From NCBI GenBank assembly GCA_963795485.1, contig CAWCIL010000002.1, forward strand, positions 1 to 64,000: DNA of 64,000 bases, written 5' to 3'. The notes below the pieces were generated by a model. The model saw only the letters and a program-made list of their open reading frames with translations, made no database searches and was not told where the DNA came from. Below, one piece after another: positions 9,410-18,859 of the stretch. Within the stretch, counting starts at the first letter, position 1. Every line of letters starts with the position of its first letter. The DNA is from AP-15 sp963795485 (GTDB taxonomy: Bacteria > Pseudomonadota > Alphaproteobacteria > ATCC43930 > CGMCC-115725). The position numbers and the translations under genes are program-made.

Positions 9410-12400
9410 TCAACGAAAGTCGCGGGTCGGAACCTTGATTTCCGGGCCGCCGCGCAAATCGGGAATATAGATATCACGGGGTTTGCGGCCGAGGGTCTCG
9501 CGTGGATCGGGGCCGCCGCCATGGGTGACCTGGTCACCGCGACCGTGCGGCACCACGAAGGGCGCATCGCGGTCGCCGACGCTGCGCAGCAAAGCGGACA
9601 GGTCGGTCAGCTCGTGGGCGATGATGTGTACGACTTCGCCCTCGCGCTGGACACGTCCCTTCACGGCAAGCATTCCGGATCCCAGGACGATACGGCGCTG
9701 CTTTTCGAACACCTTCGGCCAGATGACGAGATTGGCGACGGCGGTTTCATCTTCGATGGTGACGAAGATGACGCCGCTCGCCGACCCGGGGCGCTGCCGC
9801 ACCAAAATGATGCCCGCTGTCCTGAGCCAGCGGCCGTCGCGCGCACCCATCGCGTCGGCGCAGCAAACGACGCCCTGCGCGGCGAGATCCGAGCGCAGGA
9901 AAGCGACAGGATGGCGGCGCAGCGTCAGGCCGACGCTGCTGTAATCTTCGACCACTTCGCGGCCGGCCGTCATCGGCCGCAACGCCACCGCCGGCTCCGT
10001 CACCTCGGCGATCGGCGCTGCCGCGCGCGCCGCGGCTGCTGCGAACAGCGGCAGCGGCTCATCGCGTAGGGCGCGGATCGCCCAGACCGCCTCGCGGCGG
10101 GCGAGCCCGAGTGCGGGCTGGAACGCGTCCGCATCGGCCAGGCGCTCCAGTGCGGCGACCGGGACGCCGGCGCGGCGCCAGAGATCGTCAACGCTCGCGA
10201 AGGGCGTATCGGCGCGCGCCGTGACGATCGCTGCGCCATCCTTGTTGGCGAGGCCGCGCGCCAGGCGCAGGCCAAGCCGTACCGCGTGGCGATCCGTACC
10301 GGCGACAGGCTCCAAGGTGCAGTCCCACCGGGATGCGTTGACGTCGATCGGGCGCACATCGACGCGATGTTGCCGCGCGTCGCGCACAAGCTGGGCGGGT
10401 GCATAAAATCCCATGGGCTGCGCATTGAGGATCGCGGCAAGAAAGACGTCGGGATGCCAGCATTTCATCCAGCTCGATGCGTAAGCGATGAGCGCAAAAG
10501 AGGCTGCGTGGCTTTCCGGGAATCCGTAACTGCCGAAGCCTTCGAGCTGGGTGAATGTCTTCTCGGCGAATTCCTGAGTGTAACCGCGTGCGACCATGCC
10601 GTTGACCAGCTTGTCGCGAAACTTCGAGACCCCGCCGGTATGTTTGAACGTCGCCATGCTGCGCCGGAGTTGGTCGGCCTCGCTCGGCGTGAACCCCGCG
10701 CACTCGATGGCGACGCGCATCGCCTGCTCCTGGAACAGCGGGACGCCAAGCGTCTTGCCGAGCACGCGCTCGAGTTCCGGTTTGGGATAGTCGACCGGCT
10801 CGATGCCTTCGCGCCGGCGCAGATACGGATGCACCATGTCACCCTGAATCGGCCCCGGCCGGACGATCGCGACCTCGATCACGAGGTCATAGAAGGTGCG
10901 CGGCTTGATGCGCGGCAGCATCGCCATCTGCGCGCGGGATTCGATCTGAAACACGCCGACGGTGTCGGCCTTGCGGATCATCGCGTAGGTGCGCGGATCC
11001 TCGGCCGGGATGGTCGCGAGATCGAGCCGCGTGTCCTTGTGCGCGGCGAGGAGATCGAAGGTGCGGCGCATGCAGCCGAGCATGCCGAGACCGAGCACGT
11101 CGACCTTCATGAATTTCAGGGCATCGATGTCGTCCTTGTCCCATTCGATGACGGCGCGTTTCTCCATCGCGGCCGGCTCGATCGGCACCAGCTCGTCGAG
11201 CCGATCCTGGGTGAGAACGAAGCCGCCGGGATGCTGCGACAAATGCCGGGGCGCGCCGATAAGCTGCCGCGACAGATCGAGCGTCAGGCGCAGGCGGCGG
11301 TCGGCCAGGTTGAGATTGAGCTCGGCGGCAAGCTCGGGATCGACGCCTTCATCGCTCCAACCCCAGACCTGCGAGGCCAAGGCGCTGGTGACGTCTTCGG
11401 TGAGGCCGAGCGCCTTGCCGACCTCGCGCACCGCACCACGGGCGCGATAGCGAATGACGGTGGCGCAGAGCGCCGCCCGCTCACGGCCATAGGTCTCGTA
11501 GATCCATTGAATGACCTCCTCGCGCCGCTCGTGCTCGAAATCGACATCGATATCGGGCGGCTCCTTGCGTTCCTGCGACACGAAGCGCTCGAACAGCAGG
11601 TCGTTGCGCTCGGGATCGATCGAGGTGATGCCAAGCACAAAGCAAACCGCGGAATTGGCCGCCGAGCCGCGGCCCTGGCACAGGATGTCGCGCGAGCGGG
11701 CGAAGCGGACGATCGAATTGACCGTGAGGAAATACGGCGCGTAGCCGAGCTCTTCGATCAGCCGCAGCTCATGGCGCAGGACCTTGATGACCTTCTCGGG
11801 CACACCGTCGGGATAACGCCGCGCAGCGCCTTCCCAGGTGAGTTTGGTCAGGGTTTCCTGCGCCGTGGAGCCCGGCTCGCTCACTTCGTTCGGATATTGA
11901 TATTTGAGTTCGTCGAGCGAGAAGCGGCAGCGCTCGGCGATCTCGACCGAGCGCGCGACGGCGTCCGGCCAGCGCGCGAACAGGCGCGCCATCTCGTCAG
12001 GACGTTTCAAATGGCGATCGGCATGGCGCTCGCGCCGAAACCCGGCGTCGTCGATGGTGCAGCCCTCGCGAATACAGGTCACCACATCTTGGAGGATGCG
12101 GCGATCGGGCGCGTGGAACAGGACATCGTTGGTCGCGACCGTCGCAACGCGCGCCTGCGCGGCGAGCGTCGAAAGCTGGTGGAGGCGGAGCTGATCGCGC
12201 GGCCGGCGGCGCAGCGACAGCGCCAGATAGGCGCGGTCGCCGAAATCGGCGGCGAGACGGCGGAGCCGGCCGGCGCAATCCTCGTCCGGCATGTCGGGGA
12301 CGAGGACCGCAACGAGACCCTCGGCATGTGCGGCGACATCGCTCCAGGCCAGGTCGCAGGCACCTTTGCCGGCGCGGCCCTTGCCGAGCGTCAGCAAGCG

Positions 12401-12670
12401 GCAGAGCCGTGCATAGGCCGCGCGATCGGTCGGATAGATGAGCAGCGTCGCGCCGTCGGTCAGATCGAGGCGGCAGCCGACGATCGCGCGTACGCCAGTC
12501 ACCTTGGCGGCCTCATGCGCCCGGACGATGCCGGCGAGCGAGGCGCGGTCGGTGATGGCGAGCGCCTCGACGCCGCAAAAGGCAGCCTGGGCGAACAGCT
12601 CCTCGCAACTCGACGCGCCACGCAGGAACGAGAAATGCGTGGTGACCTGGAGCTCCGCATAGCGGGTCAT
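9410..12670 (-). CDS. dnaE2: Error-prone DNA polymerase DnaE2
   Basis: 1086 residues, the usual DnaE2 length. An N-terminal PHP domain (LQVTTHFSFLRGASSCEELF) is followed by the C-family polymerase core with CQGRGSAANSAVCFVLG and the catalytic aspartates in PPDIDVDFEHERREEV, the fingers region around LSQHPGGFVLT, helix-hairpin-helix DNA-binding segments, and a C-terminal OB fold (GVIFVTIEDETAVANLVIWP). It is the translesion polymerase of the ImuA-ImuB-DnaE2 mutasome. The start is the ATG at 12670, which overlaps the imuB stop as ATGA. A start further upstream is possible in the same frame but would lie inside imuB. Confidence 0.95.
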   Translation of the reverse strand: MTRYAELQVTTHFSFLRGASSCEELFAQAAFCGVEALAITDRASLAGIVRAHEAAKVTGVRAIVGCRLDLTDGATLLIYPTDRAAYARLCRLLTLGKGRAGKGACDLAWSDVAAHAEGLVAVLVPDMPDEDCAGRLRRLAADFGDRAYLALSLRRRPRDQLRLHQLSTLAAQARVATVATNDVLFHAPDRRILQDVVTCIREGCTIDDAGFRRERHADRHLKRPDEMARLFARWPDAVARSVEIAERCRFSLDELKYQYPNEVSEPGSTAQETLTKLTWEGAARRYPDGVPEKVIKVLRHELRLIEELGYAPYFLTVNSIVRFARSRDILCQGRGSAANSAVCFVLGITSIDPERNDLLFERFVSQERKEPPDIDVDFEHERREEVIQWIYETYGRERAALCATVIRYRARGAVREVGKALGLTEDVTSALASQVWGWSDEGVDPELAAELNLNLADRRLRLTLDLSRQLIGAPRHLSQHPGGFVLTQDRLDELVPIEPAAMEKRAVIEWDKDDIDALKFMKVDVLGLGMLGCMRRTFDLLAAHKDTRLDLATIPAEDPRTYAMIRKADTVGVFQIESRAQMAMLPRIKPRTFYDLVIEVAIVRPGPIQGDMVHPYLRRREGIEPVDYPKPELERVLGKTLGVPLFQEQAMRVAIECAGFTPSEADQLRRSMATFKHTGGVSKFRDKLVNGMVARGYTQEFAEKTFTQLEGFGSYGFPESHAASFALIAYASSWMKCWHPDVFLAAILNAQPMGFYAPAQLVRDARQHRVDVRPIDVNASRWDCTLEPVAGTDRHAVRLGLRLARGLANKDGAAIVTARADTPFASVDDLWRRAGVPVAALERLADADAFQPALGLARREAVWAIRALRDEPLPLFAAAAARAAAPIAEVTEPAVALRPMTAGREVVEDYSSVGLTLRRHPVAFLRSDLAAQGVVCCADAMGARDGRWLRTAGIILVRQRPGSASGVIFVTIEDETAVANLVIWPKVFEKQRRIVLGSGMLAVKGRVQREGEVVHIIAHELTDLSALLRSVGDRDAPFVVPHGRGDQVTHGGGPDPRETLGRKPRDIYIPDLRGGPEIKVPTRDFR

Positions 12671-14187
12671 GCGAAGACCCCATGGACGTACCAACGCAGA
12701 TCGCCGGTGGCGGGGTCTTCGCCGTCGCCGCTGCGATAGAGCCAGAAGCGCTCGCCGCTTTCGTCTTCGACCACGAAATAGTCCCGCACCGCGGCGGTTT
12801 CTGGATCGCGGTGCCACCATTCGCCGAACACGCGCTCGGGACCGTCGGCCCGCTTCACCCGGCGGCGAACGCCGCGCCAGATGAAGTGGACAGGCGGCTG
12901 GTCGGGCAACAGCGCGACGGTGTCGACCGGCTCGGGCGGCGACAGAAGGCGGCTTGGGCGCGGCCAATGCGCCGGCCAGGTCGTGCCGACCGGCGGTGCG
13001 AGCGGTGCGATCCTGCGAACCGCGCGCTCGGGGAGATCGCTCTCCGCGGGCGCTGCGCGGTAGAGCTTGTCGGCACCGATGCGGTTGGCGAGGATGTCGA
13101 CCAGATCCGAGACGTCCGCATCCGCCGTGCGGCCGAGCGTGTCATCCTGTCGGTAGGCGAGCGGCTCGGCGAGAATGGCCGCCAGGGTCATCACCTCGAC
13201 GCCGAAGCCTGGATCGACGCTCTCCAAGCGATCGGTCAGCAGCCGCGTCAGCCGCTTGACCTCGCGCACCGGTTTGGCGGTGCCGACACGGATCGCCTGC
13301 ACCAGATTGTCGACCCGGTGGAACAGGAGGTCGAGGCGCCGCGCGCCGAGGCCCTGCGCCTCCAGCAACGGGCAAAGCGCCTCGACGAGCTGGCCGATGT
13401 AACGTGCCAGGGTTTCTGGCGCGCTGATCGGCTCGGCGAAGGCGCGGCGCACCTGAATCAGTTCGGGCCAGCGGATCGGCTGGATCGGTTCGGCGAGGCG
13501 TCCGAACATCTGGTCGAGCCGGCGGCCAGGCTCGGAGCCGAAACGCAGCGCCAAAGGTGCGCGCGGCGTCGCCGCGAGGTCGGCGATGCTCTCGAAGCCG
13601 AGCCGGCGCAGGCGTTCGACGAGGGTGGGATCGAGGCGCAACGCGGCGAGCGGCAGGGACGCGACCACGGCGTCGGTCTCGCCGGACGCGACGATCATCG
13701 CGGGACGAGGGCCGAAGCGGGCGAGTGCATGGGCGGCGCCGACGGTCCCGGCGAGAGCAACGCGCGAGCCGAGGCGTGCCGCCGTCAGGCGCACGCGTAG
13801 TTCGTCGAGAAGCGCCGCCTCGCCGCCGAAGAGATGCGCAACACCGGTCGCGTCGATCAGAAGCCCGTCCGGCAGATCGATGGCGACGACGGGGCTGTAG
13901 CGGCGTAGCGCCCAGAGCGCCAGCCGCGCCAAGGCAGCGGCATCGGCGGCGGGATCGGCCGGCTCGATGTGAAGATCGGGCACCCGCGCCTGGGCCTGAG
14001 CGAGCGCCAGCCCGGGCCGGACGCCGAGCGCCTGCGCGGCGCGATCGACGGCGACGACGGCGCGCCGTCGTCCGTCGCGCCCAGCGATCACCAGCGGCCT
14101 CTCAGGCGGAGGCGCGGCGTCGCCCATCTGCCGACGCAGCCGATCGGTCGGCCAGGTCGGCAGGTAGAGCGAGACGACCCTGCTCAT
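12667..14187 (-). CDS. imuB: ImuB, catalytically inactive Y-family polymerase homologue
   Basis: 506 residues starting MSRVVSLYLPTWPTDRLRR, typical of ImuB. The Y-family palm and fingers regions are recognisable (RPLVIAGRDGRRRAVVAVD, LIDATGVAHLFGGEAAL), but the acidic metal-binding pair of active Y-polymerases is absent, as in all ImuB proteins. ImuB is the hub that binds the sliding clamp and joins ImuA and DnaE2. The gene overlaps imuA by 86 bases and dnaE2 by 4, so the three are translated as a unit. Confidence 0.95.
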   Translation of the reverse strand: MSRVVSLYLPTWPTDRLRRQMGDAAPPPERPLVIAGRDGRRRAVVAVDRAAQALGVRPGLALAQAQARVPDLHIEPADPAADAAALARLALWALRRYSPVVAIDLPDGLLIDATGVAHLFGGEAALLDELRVRLTAARLGSRVALAGTVGAAHALARFGPRPAMIVASGETDAVVASLPLAALRLDPTLVERLRRLGFESIADLAATPRAPLALRFGSEPGRRLDQMFGRLAEPIQPIRWPELIQVRRAFAEPISAPETLARYIGQLVEALCPLLEAQGLGARRLDLLFHRVDNLVQAIRVGTAKPVREVKRLTRLLTDRLESVDPGFGVEVMTLAAILAEPLAYRQDDTLGRTADADVSDLVDILANRIGADKLYRAAPAESDLPERAVRRIAPLAPPVGTTWPAHWPRPSRLLSPPEPVDTVALLPDQPPVHFIWRGVRRRVKRADGPERVFGEWWHRDPETAAVRDYFVVEDESGERFWLYRSGDGEDPATGDLRWYVHGVFA

Positions 14188-14860
14188 CGCAGGCCTCCAA
14201 TTCCCATTCCGCGCTTTCCCCGGCGCGGCAGCGGATAAGTTCGACGAGCCAGCGCGGCCGCCCGATGCCCGGCACGGGCAACGGCGAGGACGGTGCGGCG
14301 GTGATCCGCCAGCGCGTAGCGGCCGCGGTCGGCTGGCCGAAATCCGCGGCAGCCGCCGCGTTGCGCCAACGCCGGATGGCGAAGGCGGTGACGCCGGACG
14401 CCTCGGCCGCGAGTTGCAGGCGGCGGGAAGTGGTCATCGAGAGGCGCGACATCTCGCCGACGACGCCGGCGAGACCGCCATGCCGCAGCCCCTCTTCCAG
14501 GCAGAGCAGCACGGTCTGCTCGTCGCCGGCCTCGGCGTAGATGACGCGATCGGGATGCAGACCGGCGCCGGCGAGCGCCGGGGCGAACAGGTCGCGCGCC
14601 CGCAGGCACCACAAGACCGAGCCCGGCATGCGGGCGAAGACGCCGGCGGCGAACAGCACCGCGGCGGCGCCATGAACGGCGCCAACGCCGCCGCCGGCTA
14701 CTTCGTGGAGCGCGCCGCGCGCCAGGCCTCCCTGCGGCAGGCGCGCGTCAACCTCACGGACGCCGAACGGCACGACGCCGCGATCCGGACGGCCCGCATG
14801 TTCGATGCGGGCGATCCGGGCGCGCAAATCGTCGAGGACGCGTTCGTTCGCGTGCGCCAT
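14102..14860 (-). CDS. imuA: ImuA, RecA-like mutasome accessory protein
   Basis: About 252 residues from the ATG at 14860 (MAHANERVLDDLRARIARIE). The RecA/SulA-like fold is recognisable by VVPFGVREVDARLPQGGLAR, a GALHEVAGG strand, AAVLFAAGVFAR and GSVLWCLRARDLFAPAL. The P-loop is degenerate, as is usual for the family. It is the first gene of the SOS operon imuA-imuB-dnaE2, with a LexA box 30 bases upstream. A longer upstream frame exists but crosses the LexA box, so I reject that start. Confidence 0.9.
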   Translation of the reverse strand: MAHANERVLDDLRARIARIEHAGRPDRGVVPFGVREVDARLPQGGLARGALHEVAGGGVGAVHGAAAVLFAAGVFARMPGSVLWCLRARDLFAPALAGAGLHPDRVIYAEAGDEQTVLLCLEEGLRHGGLAGVVGEMSRLSMTTSRRLQLAAEASGVTAFAIRRWRNAAAAADFGQPTAAATRWRITAAPSSPLPVPGIGRPRWLVELIRCRAGESAEWELEACDEQGRLALPADLADRSAASADGRRRASA

Positions 14861-14889
14861 GTTCCTCCGAACGGCGGGTGAGACTGCAT

Positions 14890-14904
14890 GTTCCCATTCT
14901 GTTC
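14890..14904 (-). promoter_or_regulatory. LexA (SOS) box, alphaproteobacterial type
   Basis: GTTCCCATTCTGTTC on the plus strand is an exact GTTC-N7-GTTC (GAAC-N7-GAAC on the sense strand), the consensus LexA site of alphaproteobacteria. It lies 30 bases upstream of imuA, where LexA would block the promoter of the mutasome operon. No other exact copy stood out near the integrases. Confidence 0.85.
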
Positions 14905-14938
14905 TTTCCGGGCAGCGAGAGTCAATGGACATGCGAAA

Positions 14939-14964
14939 GCCCCGCCCGGAGGTCCGGGCGGGGC
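14939..14964 (-). terminator. Rho-independent terminator after the DUF736 gene
   Basis: An 11-base GC-rich stem (GCCCCGCCCGG and its complement) with a four-base loop lies just past the DUF736 stop codon. On the minus strand it is followed by a short T run (TTTCG). It would stop DUF736 transcription before the imuA promoter. Confidence 0.7.
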
Positions 14965-14981
14965 GTTGCAGCGGGTTCGGC

Positions 14982-15305
14982 TCAGTCTCCGTTCTGCCGG
15001 CGGGCGCGGGACCAGATGAGGGTGTAGCCGTCGCCGTCCTCGTCGTCGAAGAGGTTGGCGTAGATCGGCGCGTTGAAGCTCGGGTCGTCCAGCTTGACCG
15101 AGAGGTAGTCGCGGCCCTCGTTGGAGCGCTTCGACCAGGCGGCCCCGATCTCGGCGCGGCCGACATAGACCCGATGGCTGGGGGCGTTGTCGTTGGCGCG
15201 GTTGGTCTCGGGGACGATGCGGACGTTCTTGGTCTGGACGCTCAGGGTGACGATCTCGCCCTGGAACTCGCTGCCGGACTTCTTGAAGGAACCGATGTTG
15301 GCCAT
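14982..15305 (-). CDS. DUF736 family protein
   Basis: 107 residues starting MANIGSFKKSGSEFQGEIVT, the family hallmark, with IGAAWSKRSNEGRDYLSVKL in the middle and an acidic DDEDGDGYTLIW end. DUF736 proteins are small, single-copy markers of alphaproteobacterial conjugative plasmids and islands. Their function is unknown. A good AAGGAGAAGTGAC Shine-Dalgarno context precedes the ATG. A hairpin leader lies upstream. Confidence 0.9.
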   Translation of the reverse strand: MANIGSFKKSGSEFQGEIVTLSVQTKNVRIVPETNRANDNAPSHRVYVGRAEIGAAWSKRSNEGRDYLSVKLDDPSFNAPIYANLFDDEDGDGYTLIWSRARRQNGD

Positions 15306-15843
15306 GTCACTTCTCCTTGGCTGTTTCGAGCCCGCGACCACCGCGGCCTCGATGGCGATCTGCAGGCCGGAGGCGATCGACGACGCACCCGCTTGCGGGC
15401 CGGAGCGCAGCGGAGGATGGCGGCGGGGAGAGTTTCTTGCCTCGCGAGGAATGCCGGCTCGGCCGGCAGGGGAAGAAAGTCTCACCGACGCCGTTGCGTC
15501 TCAGGCGATCGAGGCGCAGCCGTCCTTCGGCCAGATCAAGCCATTGAGAGGCCGTGTGGTCCGGGCGTCGAACAGCATCCTTGGGAGAAGACGTGGCCAA
15601 CATCGAGCGCCGCGCACAAGTGGTCCGGCGTTCCAGGCGAAGAAATGGAAACCCTGGCGCACAGAAAGGACGGCTTCAGGACCCCACCACCCGCGCGAAC
15701 GACGACGCTGACGGAAGGTGTCTCTGTCGGCCTGACGACGGAGTGCAACCGCGAGCGTTTCAACGAGGGCCGCGACGTTGCAGATCGTCCGGACGAGCCG
15801 TCATCGCGCCGATAGCCAACCGGACGACCGCGAGGCGCTGGCC
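15306..15843 (-). promoter_or_regulatory. Non-coding leader of DUF736 with conserved hairpin (leader motif B)
   Basis: This 538-base stretch has no convincing gene. At 15428-15483 a long stem pairs GAGAGTTTCTT with AAGAAAGTCTC (one mismatch) around an inner GCCGGC-TCG-GCCGGC hairpin, followed towards the gene by a GCGCAGCGGAGGATGGCGG block (15405-15423). The same plan, with different bases in both helices, occurs in front of the DUF2493 gene and at the right edge of the window. 15484-15843 has no recognisable element. Confidence 0.5.
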
Positions 15844-16320
15844 CTAACCCTGCGTAGTCGCCGCCGAGAGAGGCAGATGAGCCGAACCCGCTGCAACGCC
15901 CTGCCCGCCATTGGGAGGGAGGAACAGAAACATGCGCCCCCAAGCGGTGCCGCCAACAAGGACAGCGCCGACGACGGCGAATGCCTCACGCCAGACTTCG
16001 GACGGCATGCCGATATGCGCGAGTCCGAGAGTCGCATGGTAGCCGGCGATGGCGGCGGGCACGGCATAGAGCAGCCCGATCGCTGCGCGGATCAGCGGCG
16101 TGCGGACCGTCGCGAAGACAATCTGCCCGATCGCCAGGGTCGCGCCGCCGGCGAGGCCTCCGACAATGAGCGCGCCGATCACGCCGGAGCCACTGTGAAA
16201 GGCAGCGAGGCCGGCGGACAACCCTGCGAAGAAGGGAAGCGCGTAGACGGCGAGCGTGAACAGCAGCCAGCAGAAGAAGCCGATGCCGAACACGCTGAGG
16301 ATGATCCCGACGATGATCAT
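15844..16320 (-). CDS. Small integral membrane protein, unknown function
   Basis: 158 residues with four or so hydrophobic segments: MIIVGIILSVFGIGFFCWLL at the N-terminus, then ALPFFAGLSAGLAA, GALIVGGLAGGATLAIGQIV, LIRAAIGLLYAVPAAIAGY and AFAVVGAVLVGGTAW. Glycine/alanine-rich helices suggest an inner-membrane protein. The last 25 residues are less hydrophobic and poorly conserved in character. I do not recognise a named family. It is a companion of the DUF736/DUF2493 backbone genes, all leftward. Confidence 0.6.
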   Translation of the reverse strand: MIIVGIILSVFGIGFFCWLLFTLAVYALPFFAGLSAGLAAFHSGSGVIGALIVGGLAGGATLAIGQIVFATVRTPLIRAAIGLLYAVPAAIAGYHATLGLAHIGMPSEVWREAFAVVGAVLVGGTAWGRMFLFLPPNGGQGVAAGSAHLPLSAATTQG

Positions 16321-16535
16321 GGTGGATACCTCCGTGACAAAGGGTCAATCGGTCGCGCCTTCCACCACCACCACGGCGCGCCAGAGAATATAGCTGAAGA
16401 CGATGGGTGGTGGCAGCGAAAATCTGCTCTGGTCGCCGAGACCGGCGAGCCAGATTGGGAAGCGGCTTTACGGGTAGCCGGCAAAACGGCTTCACGATTC
16501 CGCGGGTTTGCGGCGTCGTGGAGGTGGGGCGGCGC
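16321..16535. other. Intergenic spacer
   Basis: 215 bases between the membrane protein and the DUF2493 gene. I see no clear hairpin or promoter. Confidence 0.35.
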
Positions 16536-17474
16536 TCACGCGCCGCCTGTCCCGAACTTCCAAACCGGGATGCCAAGTTTCTTGGCCTTGTCGGCGAGGT
16601 TGCCCTGGATGCCGGTGCCGGGGAAGACCATGACCCCGATCGGGAGCACGTCCAGCATCTGGTCGTTGCGTTTGAACGGTGCGGCCTTGGCGTGCTTGGT
16701 CCAGTCCGGCTTGAAGGCGATTTGCGGCACCTTGCGATGGTCGGCCCACCGGGCGGCAATGCGTTCGGCGCCCTTCGGCGAACCGCCGTGCAGCAGCACC
16801 ATGTCCGGGTGCTTGCCGTGAACCTTGTCGAGCGCGTCCCAGATCAGGTGGTGATCGTTGAAGTCGAGCCCACCGGTAAACGCGACCTTGGGACCGGCGG
16901 GGAGCAACACATCGTTGTCCGCCCGGCGCTTGGCGGCGAGGAAGTCGCGGCTGTCGATCATGGCCGAGGTCAGCGTGCGATGGTTGACCATCGATCCGGA
17001 GCGTGGCCGCCAGGCTGAGCCGGTGTGGCGCTCGAACTGATCGGCGGCCTGGTCGCGGAAGAATTCCATGCTGTTGCGGCGTTCGATCAGCGTCATGCCC
17101 TCGGCGATGAGGCGTTCGAGTTCGACGGAGCGGATCTCCGAGCCGTCCTGCTCCTTCTGGCTGCGCCGCTGCGCCTGCTCGTTGTCGTCGAGTTCCCGTC
17201 CGATCCGGTCGGTGGCGCGGTGGAAGAGATTGACCGTTGACCAGAGCAGGTCCTCGAGGTCGGGTTCGAGGCGCGTGTCGCTCAGCGTCGAGACCAGCGC
17301 GTCGAAGATGTCGGCGACGGCTCCGCCGACGGTGTCGGCTTCGGGTAGTGGCCTTGGGTCTGCCTCGTCCTGGAAGGGGCGGTGGCCGTAGAGTTGGAGT
17401 TCGGCGAGGACGTGGTCGGTCGGAGATGAGGTGTGCGGGGGCTCGAAGTCGGTGTCGTCGCGATCGGTCGCCAT
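16536..17474 (-). CDS. DUF2493 (SLOG/YspA-like) protein
   Basis: 312 residues. The N-terminal 200 are helical and charged. The C-terminal part is the DUF2493 domain, a Rossmann-like SLOG fold: KVAFTGGLDFNDHHLIWDAL, MVLLHGGSPKGAERIAARWA and VMVFPGTGIQGNLADKAKKL, with glycine-rich nucleotide-binding turns. SLOG domains bind nucleotides or their derivatives and are often used in conflict or signalling systems. In this backbone its role is unknown. The start is the ATG at 17474; an in-frame upstream MGAANPTRDFT start is possible. A conserved leader lies upstream. Confidence 0.8.
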   Translation of the reverse strand: MATDRDDTDFEPPHTSSPTDHVLAELQLYGHRPFQDEADPRPLPEADTVGGAVADIFDALVSTLSDTRLEPDLEDLLWSTVNLFHRATDRIGRELDDNEQAQRRSQKEQDGSEIRSVELERLIAEGMTLIERRNSMEFFRDQAADQFERHTGSAWRPRSGSMVNHRTLTSAMIDSRDFLAAKRRADNDVLLPAGPKVAFTGGLDFNDHHLIWDALDKVHGKHPDMVLLHGGSPKGAERIAARWADHRKVPQIAFKPDWTKHAKAAPFKRNDQMLDVLPIGVMVFPGTGIQGNLADKAKKLGIPVWKFGTGGA

Positions 17475-17792
17475 GGTGAAGTCCCTTGTCGGATTGGCCG
17501 CGCCCATCGCGGCCTTCGTGGCGATCACCAGACGGCGGGCGGACCGGACCTGCACCGCCGAGCGCAGCGACAGCGGCCGAAGCGCAGCGGAGGATGGCGG
17601 AGGCCGGCTATTTTGCTTCGCGATGTAAAGGCGGGCCTTGCCCGCCGACGGAAAATAGTCGGCCATCCGCCATTGCCGGGCCGGGCCGCTTGCCGTCCGA
17701 TCGCCCTCTAGAAGGCCGTGGGCGCGGCCCTCTCCGACACGAAGGGCATCATCACGATCCGATGCGATCGGCGGCGCGCAGAGCCGGGCACA
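17475..17792 (-). promoter_or_regulatory. Leader of the DUF2493 gene with conserved hairpin (leader motif B)
   Basis: Non-coding. A long stem pairs CCGGCTATTTT (17604-17614) with AAAATAGTCGG (17652-17662) around an inner GGCGGGC-CTT-GCCCGCC hairpin (17630-17646). The flanking GCGCAGCGGAGGATGGCGG (17582-17600) is shared with the DUF736 leader. The TCGCCCTCTAGAAGGCC segment (17701-17717) recurs at 63852-63868. Compared with the right-edge copy, both helices differ in sequence but keep pairing. Confidence 0.55.
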
Positions 17793-18849
17793 TCATCCCG
17801 TCGCGGCCGTCGCCCAATCCATGAAGCGGACCACGTCCTCCGGCGCGAGTTGGAGGCGCAATGCCGCCCGAAGTTCGCTGGCACCGAGACAGAGCAGATC
17901 CTCGTTGAAATCGCCGAGTGCTGGGGACAGCGTCAGCGCCTCGATCCCGGCCGCTGCCGCGCGGTCGTTCAGCGTCGAAACCGCCGCGTCGCCGGCCGGA
18001 TCGGAATCGCGGGCGACGTAGAGCCGGCGCAGTGCTGCCGGAAACAGGATGGCGGCGAGGTGATTGGCGGAGAGTGCGGCGACCATGGGCAGGGTCGGCA
18101 TGATGCCGCGCAGTGACAGCATGGTCTCGATGCCTTCGCCGGCCGCCATCACGTCGTGCGCCACGCCGAACCGGACCCCATGTCCGAGGAGATGGCCCAT
18201 GGCCCGCCGCGGAGTGTCGATCGGCGCCTTGTCGCGGCCCGATGGGTCGAGCCAGGTGCGGTGCGCGCCGGTGATCCTGCCGTCGAGATCGGTGACCGCG
18301 GCGATCAGTGCCGGCCAGGTCTCGGTCGGTGCGTCGGCATCGGGACGATAGTAGCAGCGCGGGTGGAAGCGTAGAGAACCGCTTGCGTGCAAAGCCGCAA
18401 TGCCGCGTCGGCGGAGATACGCTTCGGCGATTGTGCCCGAAATCGGCTGCGACATGGCGAAGAGACGGCGTGCGGATTCGGGCGATCCGCGAGGCGCCGG
18501 AGAGGTCTCGTGCCGGTTCGTCCATGGCCAAGGTCGGGACGCGGCAGGCTGAGAAAGGATCGCGCCTCGTCGAGAGCATCACGCAACCGATCGAGGCCAC
18601 GATTGATGCGCGATGAGGTCGAGGAGATCACCATGTTCGCCGGTGGCGGCGTCGGTCCATTTGCCGGCGGCGCCCTTGCCGCTGTCGGGTCCGCTCAAGC
18701 CGGACGAACAGGCTGCGACCCGGCGTGTTGGCGACGTCGCCGACCAGCCAGTAGCGGCCTTCGCGATGGCCGTTGGAGAGATAGTGGCGGCACACCGCCT
18801 CGGCATTGCGCGCGAGACGGTGGGCCAGGTCGGCGGCGTGCGAAGACAT
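17793..18849 (-). pseudogene. Toprim-domain primase-like protein (backbone copy 1), frameshifted
   Basis: The intact paralogue is at 62718-63782. The N-terminal zinc-binding-like region (LARNAEAVCRHYLSNGHREG, then GRYWLVGDVANTPG) starts at the ATG at 18849. GKWTDAATGEHGDLLDLI follows in another frame and a LDRLRDALDEARSFL helix in a third. From about 18460 the frame is clean: SGTIAEAYLRRRGI, FHPRCYYRP, the Toprim motif AAGEGIETMLSL and the RLYVARDSDPAGD metal-binding strand. At least three indels separate these pieces. The family (DUF7146 plus Toprim_3) is assumed to act in element replication. It overlaps neither neighbour, with 11 bases to the helicase gene. Confidence 0.75.
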
Positions 18850-18859
18850 GGCGGCCGCC

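Noticed and set aside
10286..12739. Very long open frame (over 800 codons) on the plus strand opposite dnaE2
   Set aside because: It mirrors the codon structure of dnaE2 in GC-rich DNA and resembles no family; dnaE2 is certain.
13557..14540. Arg-rich frame of over 300 codons on the plus strand
   Set aside because: Antisense to imuA/imuB; composition is typical of a shadow frame.
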